Source: Luidia sarsii
Lineage: Eukaryota; Echinodermata; Asteroidea; Paxillosida; Luidiidae
Direction of reading: 5' to 3'
NCBI GenBank assembly: GCA_949987565.1
Contig: OX465107.1
Location: 22,582,958 to 22,646,957, forward strand
Length of the DNA: 64,000 nt
This document shows positions 12,475 through 23,419 of this stretch, one piece after another. The position numbers were made by a program, and so were the translations under genes. The first letter of the stretch is position 1; each line of letters starts with the position of its first letter. The notes under the pieces were generated by a model. It ran no database searches. It worked only from the letters and a program-made list of their open reading frames with translations, and had not been told where the DNA came from.

Positions 12475-13013
12475 AGCCCCTACACAACATTGGTAAGATC
12501 GAAAAACAGAAATGTTCACGGATTTACATCGAACTTATACAGTTTGAAGATGGTTATAGTAGAAACCTCGCAATGAAATATTTCTGTCTAAAATGCTGTA
12601 TTGTTTTAGGAAAGAATAAATAAATAGTTTACGTCTCACCCGAGATCTATTTTTTTCCTGAACAATACGTTGAATGCTGCATTTTCGTGAAACAAATGAA
12701 GCTTACACAGTTTGAAGATGGTTATAGTAGAAACCTCTCACTGAAATATTTCTGCCTAAAATGTTGTATTTTGGGAGAAATGAGTAAAAGAAATACTTTA
12801 CGTCTCACCAGGATCTAAACTATTTTTAGGAACAGTACGGCGTTGAATGCTGCATTTTCGCGAAAACAAATGAAGCGGTTTTCACTTTTTTCTCGAGACT
12901 CGGTTTTGGCGGATTGAGCTGAAATTTTCACAGGTGTGCTATTTCATGCATATGGTGGATCAGACAACGTATGGATGCTATTCTTTGACCTCGACCAATG
13001 TTATATTATCCCT
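12475..13013 (+). mobile_element. TTAA-flanked MITE, copy 1 with internal duplication
   Basis: The left end AGCCCCTACACAACATTGGT follows TTAA at 12471-12474. The right end (ACCAATGTTATATTATCCCT) has decayed but is also followed by TTAA at 13014-13017. The interior is duplicated: the block from about 12537 (CAGTTTGAAGATGGTTATAG) to 12700 recurs from about 12706 to 12872. The copy at 43180-43535 has only one such block. No open frame of note. TTAA duplication is typical of piggyBac-type elements; the class is inferred. Confidence 0.8.
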
Positions 13014-13272
13014 TTAAGCGTCAAAATTGGCTCAAGCGCCAAATCAAAACTAACTTGGCCTTGCCACTCAAAAGTAACAATGTTTCATGCTAAAGTACTG
13101 AAGATTAGAATGCAAATCAAAAGCAACAGACATCACATGGCAGCATGGTTTGTAATCCTGTTTAAGCAAGGAAGACTTTCCCCGCTGAGTAGAATTTCAC
13201 GCTTGAGCAACTCTATGAAATTGGGCCCTGGTCTAGCGCCACCAAGCGTCAGCCGCGACCCACCAACCCTAT

Positions 13273-13654
13273 AGGCTGGTTCCCGTCCCCTACATGGTCT
13301 CCAGACGTCTCACGTCCTCCGAAATGTAGGGGCCGGTAGCTAGCAAAAAATATCGGAGGAAAGCTGACGGTCTTATGCTGATGAGGCTTGCCATTCCCAG
13401 AATGCAATACTATCACGTGACTAAACTTGGGCCAGCTTTCTCCTATTCCGAAAATGTCCGGAAAACTCCGAAACCATTTTCGATAACTTTCGGATCGTAA
13501 TTGCTACTGTCGGTAATTTCCGGCTGTAGAAAAAATAAAGGCGCATGCACAAAACTGAACCAATCACAGGCCGTGGATGGCTGCTAGCTACCGGCCCCTA
13601 CATTTTGGAGGACGTGAGACGTCTGGAGACCATGTAGGGGACGGGAACCAGCCT
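13273..13654. mobile_element. MITE with 73-bp terminal inverted repeats
   Basis: The element is 382 bases long. Its ends AGGCTGGTTCCCGTCCCCTA and the complement extend as inverted repeats for 73 bases (13273-13345 and 13582-13654) with one mismatch. It is flanked on both sides by the direct repeat accaaccctat (13262-13272 and 13655-13665), an 11-base target duplication. Long terminal repeats with a 9-11 base duplication fit Mutator-like elements; that class is inference. The interior has no coding capacity. The near-identical ends and intact duplication suggest recent insertion. Confidence 0.93.
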
Positions 13655-13665
13655 ACCAACCCTAT

Positions 13666-15884
13666 TGATCATCTCGAGAAGTCCATATCCCATATCCCAA
13701 CACACCCACACACACACACACTAATGCTCTGGGAAAGCTGAAGAATGTGACCTTCGCTGCCCCGGATCAACGTATACATGCGCCACCGGCCGGAGGCGTG
13801 CACAGTTCACCAGAGTACAGAATGCGTTTTGGGGGCGTCGCGTGGCGCCGTACGCGATTGAACACTGAAAAGGGACGTCTCGGCGTGAAAATCCCCGGGC
13901 GTTTTTCGGCGAGCCCCTCGCGGACGGCGGAGGTCGTTACACGGCAAAGCAGACACCAACGGAAGACGGGTCCGACGACATTAATGTAAAAGCTGTCGCC
14001 CCGGCGAATCGACAACGAGAAAGGGTTCACGCACAAAGGTTCCATGACGCGAGTTAGTGGCCCGGGAAGGAGGTCCAGGAATCAGGGATGCCATGCTTGT
14101 TTTTGGTGTACAGTATTGAAAGCACAGCTCAAAACGACCGATATGAATCAGGAAAGACAATATCCCCCCTCAGTTCGTGAACGATATCTTACTCAGTGTG
14201 GGGTTGCATGTTTTCCCTATGCTATTTAAAATCCTATTTCACCCTTTTTTCATTTAAATCATATAGGACTATAGAACCAATATATTTATAAATGTATAAG
14301 ATAAGAATTATTATTTTCCGCAAAAAAATTTCCTTTATAGAGTAGGGTCGTATTGTAAGACAGTCGTTTGTATCCTCTTTTTTTAATAGAAATCATCGGA
14401 AAATATTACTCTTTGACAAAAAAGGAAAGGAAATACAAAGGCATTCTCAATGGAAATGGCATTATGCTTCAAGCAGACAATACGGCGGGGATGACGATTG
14501 CGCTCGGATGCGGCCGCGCGTGCGTCTTTGTCCGCCCCGTGCACGTGCGGACGTCTGCACATTATAAGTCGGTGGTGACCTAGGCGAACATCACCATGAA
14601 GAGAGAAGGATGGAAGCATGTCACGTCTTGATGAGCGCACGCCCCGTGGCCGCCGGGGGGATAGGATGGAGGGATGGAGGGAGGGAGCGTGGGTGGTGCT
14701 GAAAGGCCCTATACAACGTTGATAAAGGTAACAAGATTGCCACAGTTTGTGTGTTTAAACCATTAAACATCCCCAAAAAGCAATCCTGAAAAGGTTTTAG
14801 CTCAAATGGTGATCTGAGAAAGTAGAAAAAGGTAAAACAAAAAAAAACATCACGGTTTTTGTACCATTCTGTAGTGTAAAAAATAGTTTATGACTTGTGG
14901 GTAATAAACTATGTGCCGATGTTTGAGTGAAGATTTCTAGGGAAGTGCAGCATCCCAGACCGTAAGATTTCAACATGAGGATTCTATCATGACCGTCTAC
15001 AAACTGTGTAACTCTGTGGACATCGATGCTTTCCGATCTTCCCGATGTTGTATTGGGTCTCGAGGAGAACGGGGTAGCTGGACAGGCCACCGGTTTATAA
15101 CCCTAGGTTAGAGGCTATATGCGAGCCCCACATGTCCCCTATACATCCTCGGAGTTGTCACAGAGAGACCAAGTGGCGTCTGCCCTATTCGAACCAATCA
15201 GATCGTCCCCCCCCAAAAAAAAAGACATCAAAAGCAGGGGACGAATATAGCAAGGCCGTGGTTGGAGCACCCAATTTACCCACTGGGGTTTCGCGTACAG
15301 GCGTCTGGCTGTTTAGTTTGATTCCCTTCCTTGGTTTATTTTTAATATCCCAGCACCGTGTAACATTTTTATTTAAAGGCACCGTACGACCTCAGCCAGG
15401 AAATAAAAAAAAGCAGACAATCGAGTTAAGGTAAAGGCGGGAGTTTGTGTATATAAGCCATAATGTTGGTCAATTTGTCTGGCTAAGAAGGTGCAAGGCA
15501 GTCTATACAATCAGATTTCCAAGTCAAATGCCAACGCGGCCATGCTTTTTTTTTGGCTTCTCTTCGTCAACCCCCCCCCCCCGCACCCCCGAGGCTCGCC
15601 ACAATATTTGCTCTGAATTACGCATCATCTTCGCGTTAGACGGAGAAGGATCTGACATTCTGAAACAGGGAAATGGAGGGGTGAGGGCGGGGAGGAGATG
15701 GGAGAGGGACCGATGTGGTGTCTTACGAAGAGCGGGATGGGGAGGCAAGAGTTCGCCCCTAGAATGTTGAGACGTGGGCGGCGATGATGCGATGGCAACA
15801 TGACTACTTGCCGATACCTTCCCCGTGCCTCGGGGGGGCTTCGAACAAGTCCCTCTTCAGACAGATTGACCTGTGGCATTTCGC
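13666..15884. other. No gene seen
   Basis: Contains a short CA run (13706-13722), a C8A9 run at 15207-15223, and at 14700-14730 a sequence AAAGGCCCTATACAACGTTG that resembles a diverged end of the TTAA-flanked MITE. Nothing coding is recognised. Confidence 0.45.
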
Positions 15885-16005
15885 AGGGAGAGAGAGAAAA
15901 AGAGAGAGAGAGAGACAGAGGGGGGAAGAGACAGAGAGAGAGAAACGGAGAGAGGAGAGATAGAAGGAGAGAGAAAGGTAGAGATGTAGAGGAAGGAGAG
16001 GCCTT
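15885..16005 (+). repeat. GA-rich simple repeat
   Basis: About 120 bases of mostly GAGAGA/GAGAAA purine sequence on plus. Confidence 0.85.
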
Positions 16006-16507
16006 AGCTTGATTCAAAAAAACCAATGCTGATAGTCTGGTAATGCAGGAATCACGCCGGGCGACCGCCCAATTTTCTCCTCGCATCTTGCCGGCCGAGA
16101 CCGGTGTCGACACCCCTTTATCGCGCAGTTATAGGTATGCGATTATCAAACACCATAAAGTCTGCTTCCCGCAGTCCGTTGAACCCTTAGAAGAAACATT
16201 ATACATGTACTCCCCGCATTTCCCGACAGGAATAACCACTAAATCCCCTTTGGCTTCACACAACAGGCTCTCAGGCGGTCCGTCTTTCATTTCATGTTAC
16301 GTATAATAGGGAGATCTAGAGATAGAGTCCCCCCAACACGTATTCATTCCTCGTGAGGCGATACACACCTTTAATCACGGAACTCATACTCCGTGAAAGC
16401 TATACCAAAACAGGTTGGGAAAATGTAAGTATAGGTAAACAGACAGAGACAAATGGAGCGTCTATATACATCCTCCCAGTACGACTACGGTCGTGAAACC
16501 AAAAAAA
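16006..16507. other. No feature seen
   Basis: Unique-looking DNA. Confidence 0.4.
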
Positions 16508-16757
16508 TGTGACACGGCACAGCATAATGAGGAATAACCCCACTTTTGAGATTTTAAGGTTTTCTAATGATGTGAAAGAGTATATCATTAGCTTTCAAAT
16601 GATATCAATATATAATATCCTCAAATACTTAAAAATTCCGAAAAAAAAGAAAGAAAATTGATCTGTAATCGAGTTGTGAAGATACTTTAAATTCAGGCGT
16701 TGTTTACTCAAGAAGTGTTTTGGTGGGATATTCCTCATGTCGTTGTGCCGGGTCACA
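16508..16757 (+). mobile_element. TGTGACCCGGCAC MITE, copy 1
   Basis: 250 bases beginning TGTGACACGGCAC and ending GTGCCGGGTCACA, with inverted ends. The interior carries the family landmarks TTAGCTTTCAAATGATATCA, TTCCGAAAA and CTTCAGGCGTTGTTTACTCA. Close relatives are at 35411 and 46434; a longer diverged relative ends at 21821. No coding capacity. The open frame at 16720-17193 starts inside the right end and is not supported. Confidence 0.88.
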
Positions 16758-18749
16758 AATGAGCTTCTGTCATTTTAAGGGATGGATGGCTATGAGGTCG
16801 TATTTCCTGAGTTGCATCGAAGCGCCAGTTGCCATCATGGGCAGACTAGGGGCGTATTATAATCACATACCTACGGTAGCCTGCCCGAAGCACATCGGGC
16901 CTTTCCGCGGTCGTTTCTCAACCTATTTCGGTAAATGGATGGCCAACAGATTGCATTTCCATGATGCTACAACCCACATCGGCGCCAGGCGTGGTAGATC
17001 ATTGAACCCCCAACGCGGTTTGTTTTCGTCGATAATCGGCGCGCAAATATACGTCCCCCAGCACGCATCCAAACTCAAGTCCGATAGTCGCCGGATGCTC
17101 AGCTCAGCCAGCGTCGGCGCTTATTACGATCCCAATCTAATTGGCTCTATCTCTAATGAGATTTCGAATAAAATTATGAGCCAAAAAATATGAGGAGTTA
17201 CCGGAGACAGCATGAATGCCGGGGGGCTGTTATTGGGTATCTTGAGGGTATCGTATAGTGTCTATCAACGACCTGCCGCACTTCCTGTTAGCTTCGGGCA
17301 AAATAGGCGCTTTTCCTTCATTTCTGTCTCTATTAATGATAATAATATGTGAACACGCGGCTTTGGGTCACGGATGATTCCCCACGTAAACGCCGACAAC
17401 GATCCACCATCCACAGTCAAAAAAAAAAAAAAAAAAAAAAAGGTCCCAAATGCACCGCCCACGCAAAAAAAGCAACGGCGGTTTTTTTTGTTTTTTATCA
17501 ATCAAAAATATACATACCCAAAAAACCTAAAGTATTATTCTTCCGAGCCATACATAATAATATTATGCCTGTGTAGTGTGTACGGTGCGGACCATGCAAG
17601 AAGAGCCGTCTTCGCACGCGTGCCTCGCACAGTTTGTATACATAAAACAGTCGTCGGAATCAAACCTGCCCATGGAAAGGAGGGGGGGGGGTGGGTGGGG
17701 AAATCAAGAGAGCATCTGAGACAGCGCAGAGTGCGTGCTAAGATCTTCGAGATAAACTTGGCCCGCGCGCTGAGAGAGATTATCTTTACAGACGGTTTGA
17801 GAAGCTGTCGTTGGGAGTGCTCATCTGGACAGGCAGGAGTCCCGTGGTTCTGAAATCCTTCAAGGCAAAATTCCGCCACCTTCCCTTATACTCACACAAT
17901 CAGAGAGGTACTGGCCAAAACTGAGAGTTTTTTTTATTTTTGTCATGCGATGATGGCGGTGCTGATTCCAGACTGAACCAAGGCCAGTGGTATATACTAA
18001 CACTTCTCCATGGAGCTCATATTTTCGCATTTGCACCAGATGGCATTAAAACACATGAAATGAACTGGATTGCAACTCGTTATACAGAATAATATAATGG
18101 CCAATGCATTCGACAGAAGTGGTTTTTCAATCATCAACTACCATCAGTCTGTTCCCACCAGACCAAAGCCAAGGTCATGTTGTCAGTCTTATTTCAATGT
18201 CATGTGGAAATCGGTTCTGCAGTTTACAGTAGTAAACGGCAGCACACGTTAGACTACGAGCTGAATTGAAACCACGCTACCAATGAACTATTCCTATATC
18301 ATTATGGCGCGTTGGAAATGAATAGCGAATAATAAAACTTTGTTCGCTGAATCCAGAGCGATAGTGTGATATACCAAACGGATTCCAGTTTGGGGTTACC
18401 CTTTGGGGTATCCATTGATTTATGTGTAGTAATACAAGGGAGTGATTTGGGAGTATATTATATCCAAGGGGAAACCTGCACCGTACGCACATGCATACGT
18501 TTCGGTGGTGGGTAATACCATGCATGGAGCTCTTATACCTATACTGAACAAGAAACGTGATGAGATCTGACCGGCGTATACCAAGCATCTCATAAGGTGC
18601 GTGGAACATCTCAAGCTATAGAGGGAAATCAAGTCCACCAAGACACAGGCTCAAACCTTCACTGTCTTTCGAAATATCAAGGTCTGGCATGTCCCTGAAC
18701 AAATTTCGAGAAGGGGAAAGAGGGGAAGCCTGTGTTTCCAGGCACGGCG
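16758..18749. other. No gene seen
   Basis: Includes an A23 run near 17419-17441. The 150-160 codon frames that cross this region have no domain and are within chance expectation. Confidence 0.45.
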
Positions 18750-19110
18750 GTAAGGCTCGCTTTATCGAACCGCCCGTAATTACAGCGACGGCTGAGCCAG
18801 CGGTACCGTGTCCTTTTCCTAGGTGTTTCCCTCCAACGCTCCAACGGCAGCGCGAGCCGGGCGACGGGCGGGGAGAGGGGGGAATAGAGAGAGAGAGAGA
18901 GCGAGAGGGAGAGGGAAAACCTCGGCGAGCGCACAGCCACGGCCCCTCTGCCCGCCCGGGACGCTCGTGCACGGAACCGTGTGACTCGATTCAATCCAGA
19001 AGTGAACGGCAACAAGGGAATTGTGGCTATTTTGTTTTCGTGACCTTCGACGGGCGGGACTTCCCGCTCTCGGACGCTGTCAGGGCCCGTTGCCGAATCA
19101 AGGCGCAAAA
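18750..19110. other. GC- and CpG-rich segment
   Basis: CpG-dense sequence with an embedded GA run (18886-18918). Such segments can mark promoters, but I see no transcript structure. Confidence 0.3.
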
Positions 19111-19149
19111 TTAGATTCCAAGAGACCGTGCGTGAGTTTCGGCTTACCC

Positions 19150-19197
19150 CCTTTCTTCCTTTCTTTCTTTCTTTCTTTCTTTCTTACTTACTTTCTG
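19150..19197 (+). repeat. CTTT/ACTT tetranucleotide run
   Basis: TTTCTTTC tetramers passing into TTACTTAC. Confidence 0.85.
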
Positions 19198-19739
19198 TCC
19201 AACAGCACCATCCCAGGCATGTGGTGGGTTTTTTGGGCTTCGTTTATTTCGTTCTTCGCTTTATCGGGTCATGGGTTCTGTCGCTTCTCCGACTCCGATC
19301 AGATCCATGGCCCGAGAGTCATTTCGACGGGGATGGAGGTAGGGAGGGGATGGGGGGGGGGGGGGGTTGGGGTTGGAGGCAATCAACTCGGCCCAAATCA
19401 CAGCCCGCTGAACACATTTTTTGCCCGAAACAGATTGGCGTCGAGGTCGGAGAAAGTGTAAGCGGAGGGACAAACAGACGAGCCGTTCCAGCCACGACCT
19501 AATATAACCACTGCACTATCGGAGGATAATTAGTGCGCCTCCGCCTCGGCTGAAATTAACTTAGTGTTGCTGTGTGGGTGGGTTTTTTTTTTTTAAGTCA
19601 GTCCTTTCATGGCATCTCTGGTGACCTTGCTCACACGCTCGGCGTCACTTTCCACACAACTGTCCCCGCGATGAAGGCGGACCGAGACAAGTGCACGAGC
19701 AAGGTGATGTGTACTGTGCATGCTAGGCGAAAAGTCTTC
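19198..19739. other. No gene seen; G-run
   Basis: An almost pure G run of about 14 bases lies near 19351-19366. Nothing else is recognised. Confidence 0.4.
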
Positions 19740-19862
19740 GGCCGTGTCCGAAACGGGCGTCTACAGCTAGGTCTAGGTCTTTCCCCTATCGGAATTACAC
19801 GGAGATGCCAACCCTGACAATAGCCCTAGCCGTAGCTATGGAAGCCCGTTATGGACACGGCC
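19740..19862. mobile_element. GGCCGTGTCC-ended MITE
   Basis: 123 bases with inverted ends GGCCGTGTCC...AACGGGC and GCCCGTT...GGACACGGCC. Similarity runs inward for about 30 bases with a few mismatches. A clear target duplication is not visible. Confidence 0.6.
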
Positions 19863-20856
19863 TTATACGGCTTAGCTGGGCGTTAGAAACGCCATTACAC
19901 AGTGAACGATGCATGCGTTAAGGAGCGTGTGGTAAGGGTAATATGGGATGAGTTGAGGCGTTGAGATTTACTGGTGAGGAGGAGGGGAAGGACGATGAGA
20001 CACATTCACATAATGAAGCAGCCGCAAATCTTCACTTCTGATACGACGGATAGCTAAAGGTTTTATACAGAACTAACTTGATCCAAGTTTCTATTCGATA
20101 TAAATATAATTAGTCACCTCCAAAAGAAAGCAAGATGCTCTGATGCTCTAGAATTAGAGCCCCTCACTGACAAAGTGTTACAAGATCAGTCACGGCCCAA
20201 TGGCTCCAAATACGTGCCATAATGAAACCGTCGGATAATATACAGAAGTCACCTCGGAGACCATAACTCAAGGAAGAACTGAAGCCCAAGACAGGCGGCT
20301 ATCAATTCCTGCCGCCCTATCAGGCTGCTGATATGATGGGTCCAATTAAAAGGAGTTAAATTGATGTTCTCCTCCTGCAGTCCATTCCTCCGCGAGAAGA
20401 TAACAACAGTATGCCGGCGTATTGAGGTCAAACCGCTTAAGCATCATTGACGTTCATCACGCCACAATCGCTCAGTCCCTTTTAACGCAATTCCAACCGT
20501 TGAGGGCGCACCGGAGAGCGTGATGACGTCAGCGAGGGGGGAATTTCTGGCGAGGGTCCAGTTTGAGCCGTGCACTTTAGCGAGAAAGACGAGTCCAGCA
20601 AACGAATCCCCAAACTCTTTAAACCTCGGATTGTTTTTGCTATTTCTTTTAAGTTCAACGGATTTTTTTTTTCATCTTCAACGGATGACAAATAGACTTG
20701 TGCGAAGCCTTAAGTCTTCCTTGAATACAAGCTGAGTCAATACTGAGGGCGATGAGGCACTAGCTAAAAAGCACGCATCACAAACAGGGAAAATCGGCCG
20801 TGGAGCCCCCACCACACACACACAGCAGGATGCTCTTGGTTGGCGCGATTCTAGTG
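19863..20856. other. No gene seen; one TGACGTCA site
   Basis: A perfect TGACGTCA palindrome, the binding sequence of CREB/ATF factors, lies at 20524-20531. No coding sequence recognised. Confidence 0.4.
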
Positions 20857-20933
20857 CCTTGTGGAGACCTAGTCCAATAGCTTGAATAGGTCTCCAACGT
20901 GGAAATTGTCAAGATGTATAGGTCTCCACAAGG
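20857..20933. repeat. Short inverted repeat
   Basis: CCTTGTGGAGACCTA (20857-20871) and its exact complement TAGGTCTCCACAAGG (20919-20933) bound a 77-base segment. A third related copy, AATAGGTCTCCAAC, lies at 20885-20898, so two alternative hairpins are possible. It may be a very small MITE. Confidence 0.6.
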
Positions 20934-21439
20934 TTTTCACGAAACTGTTTTGTGTGGAAACAACACAAATATGGGAAATTTTAGATGGGTAAGAATCCGT
21001 CGCAAATTGAAGTCTTATAATTATTTAAGGGACGTACGGCCCAAATTTCTACCCAGGAAAGTGAATGTGGTTGAAATGGGAGCATTTTTAAAACATCGTT
21101 TGTCAAGGAGTTGTATATATACTGCACGAGAACAAAGAAATGTCTCCGCAAGGATACACAAAATTAATGGGTATGTGTGTACACACATTAGGGACACCAC
21201 ATGCTGCGTGCGGAATACACGCATGCATGAATCGTGCGGTTGAATCCCCACAGTCAAAATTCATTTATGCCAAAAAAAAAAAATGTGTTGCCCGACATTC
21301 TCGACTCGCGAATTGGAACGCCTTGTCCTTCAACAAGACCGTAGGCACTCGCCTCGAGCAACGGCAAAATGGCGAGGCTGGTAAAAAAAAAGGTGAGGTT
21401 TTTGGGACGAGTGCAACTACATGAAACGAATTCCCCCTT
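20934..21439. other. No feature seen
   Basis: Unique-looking DNA, open for 115 codons on plus from 20899 with no domain. Confidence 0.4.
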
Positions 21440-21821
21440 TAGCTTTCGAATGATATCATTTTTTTTCCGTGTGAACTTTGTTGTAAATAGTACAAGGGGA
21501 CTTCGCTTGTTCATTTGGCACCAGACACAATATAGTAGCACCAGTCTAACTCTCGAAAGCGGCCATTCAAAAAGGCAGGAACTTTACATTTTCATGAAAA
21601 CAGTACACAAACACTCCCCCGAAATCCTCGTTTTTTCAACATTTAGAGACGGATTTCGGAAAGATCCTTTGGACATAGCATCCTCCAACACATTAACTTT
21701 CCGAAAATACAAAAACAAAAATTGATTTTTAATCGAATTGAGAAGATACTTTGACTTCAGGCGTTGTTTACTGGACAAGTGTTTTGGTGGGATATTCCTC
21801 ATGTCGTCATGCCGGGTCACA
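21440..21821 (+). mobile_element. Diverged, longer relative of the TGTGACCCGGCAC MITE
   Basis: The right 100 bases (TTCCGAAAATACAAAAAC, CTTCAGGCGTTGTTTACT, TTTTGGTGGGATATTCCTCATG, GCCGGGTCACA) match the family. The left part has TTTAGCTTTCGAATGATATCA, then about 200 bases absent from the short copies. The left terminus is missing. The extra interior may be ancestral sequence lost from the short MITEs, or a later insertion. Confidence 0.65.
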
Positions 21822-22739
21822 TATTATAGGAGACCGAGGAGAATGGAAGAAGAGAAACGACAGCGTGGGGGTGGAAAGAGGTGGCCGGGGGGGGGGGGCT
21901 TGTAATTATACCCAGTGGTTCTACAGCTGGGTGGACGGAGACAGGGCGTGTGTGTGGGTGTGGAGGCGGACGGGGTAGGGGATATCTCTGGACCCTGGCA
22001 CCAATGGCCCCCCGGGGGAGAGAGAGAGGGGGAGGGGTATCGACCCTATCCATTCCAAGTGCCACCGAGACCCAAATACCCACCGGCGTCTAGACCTGCC
22101 TGATGCTGCAACAGCTTCTCTCCCCGCCCCCATCCAAACCACGTATCACGCCTCGTCGCCGCTGTCGTACAAACGCAGGGGGTAAAAAAGCTATTCGGGT
22201 TTGGGTTCCTCACTGAAGTTGGAGCTCTTAGATCTCTGCTTCATAAGAATTTGTTTAACTTCTTAGAAGAAACTGAGTGTCAAAGCCTCTCTCCCAATGC
22301 CTGTGTCTTCAATAGGGAAATATATGAACGCATACGGAGCCAATAGTAGGGTGTAGGTACGGCACAATTTTAAAAGAAGTCGAAAAAAAAGCACTTGGAA
22401 ATAATAACACTGAATGTAAATAGCGCTTTTCTAAATCATCGCCTTATCCCCTAAAAAACTATTTCTGAAATAGCATACCATCGATGATGGCTCCACTCGT
22501 ACCGTACGAGGTTACAATATAATACAATGGTAAATCATGGTCAGTAATGGTACACGGTCTACCAAGAAAACGAACCAATGATATATTTGTTACCAATGTG
22601 ACGAGTATATACGACCTCGCAGCTACGATGTCGTTACCGGACTGAATGGCCCCGTACCCCGGTAGCCAACGACGTGACTTCCTCGATGACAGCGCGATCC
22701 ACGTTTCTGAGAATCCGTGCCTATAATATATTATAAACA
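21822..22739. other. No gene seen
   Basis: Contains a 10-G run near 21889 and a CTCGTACCGTACGAG palindrome at 22496-22510. Nothing coding recognised. TATAATATATTATA lies just before the candidate exon at 22740. Confidence 0.4.
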
Positions 22740-23168
22740 ATGGAGGTTTCAATGCCAACGATAAGCTTTTGGGTGGCATTGGCCTCGCTGCTAATCATTG
22801 GGCCATCCATCCTGCAGGACAGACGTTCAAAATGGGCGAATTCTCCTGATTATCATCCCACGGTTATCCCAAGAGAGAGAACAAAAGAGCAAAATATAAA
22901 ACCCCCCAAAAAAGATATACCGAAAAGGATTGCAATGGCAGATGTGATATTGCAGTTGATTTCCGGGAACAAAAAAACAAAACGGGACTGGCTGCCGTGT
23001 CAACATTCTCGTTGGCTAAATGGAGATAAACTGGCACTTAAAAGCACGTATTCCCGGTTAAACCCCACCGGCATCAAACAACTGTTGCATCAACTCCGTG
23101 CATGGCGAATGGAACATTTTCATTTCGAAAAAAGAAGAAGAAGAAGAAGAAGAGAATTTCGGCCGTGA
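22740..23168 (+). CDS. Possible first exon of a small secreted protein
   Basis: I do not recognise a family. The 142-codon frame opens with ATGG preceded by ACA (a good Kozak context). Residues 5-24 (MPTISFWVALASLLIIGPSI) form a hydrophobic core like a signal peptide, followed by a soluble, basic region with RR, KK and KR pairs that could be prohormone cleavage sites. The C-terminus ends in an arginine run made by a GAA/AGA microsatellite. The stop codon at 23166 lies inside GTGAGT (23165-23170), a strong splice-donor sequence, so the true frame could continue by splicing. Against it: the frame length is within chance for this window, no acceptor or second exon is identified, and it is followed directly by a tandem array. 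Confidence 0.2.
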   Translation: MEVSMPTISFWVALASLLIIGPSILQDRRSKWANSPDYHPTVIPRERTKEQNIKPPKKDIPKRIAMADVILQLISGNKKTKRDWLPCQHSRWLNGDKLALKSTYSRLNPTGIKQLLHQLRAWRMEHFHFEKRRRRRRREFRP

Positions 23169-23419
23169 GTGTTTCATCATAATTGAGAATTATGCTGCTA
23201 TTACGGGTGCTTGTCAGTTGCGGGTTATTGTACGTGTGGATGGTCATACCAGCTGGACTTCCTTTCCCTTTTTTCATTTTTTTCGTTCGCTACAAGTGGC
23301 ATGCGAGGTGACCTTTGGTGAAATACACCGTGGAAACCCGTCAGAGGTGGCGTGATTTGGTGTGTTTTCAACAAAGATGCCATCCTGACGGGAATGGGGA
23401 GGACGGGGAGTGAGAAACG

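Noticed and set aside
16720..17193. 157-codon plus frame
   Set aside because: Begins inside a MITE end and shows no domain; its length is within chance for 64 kb.
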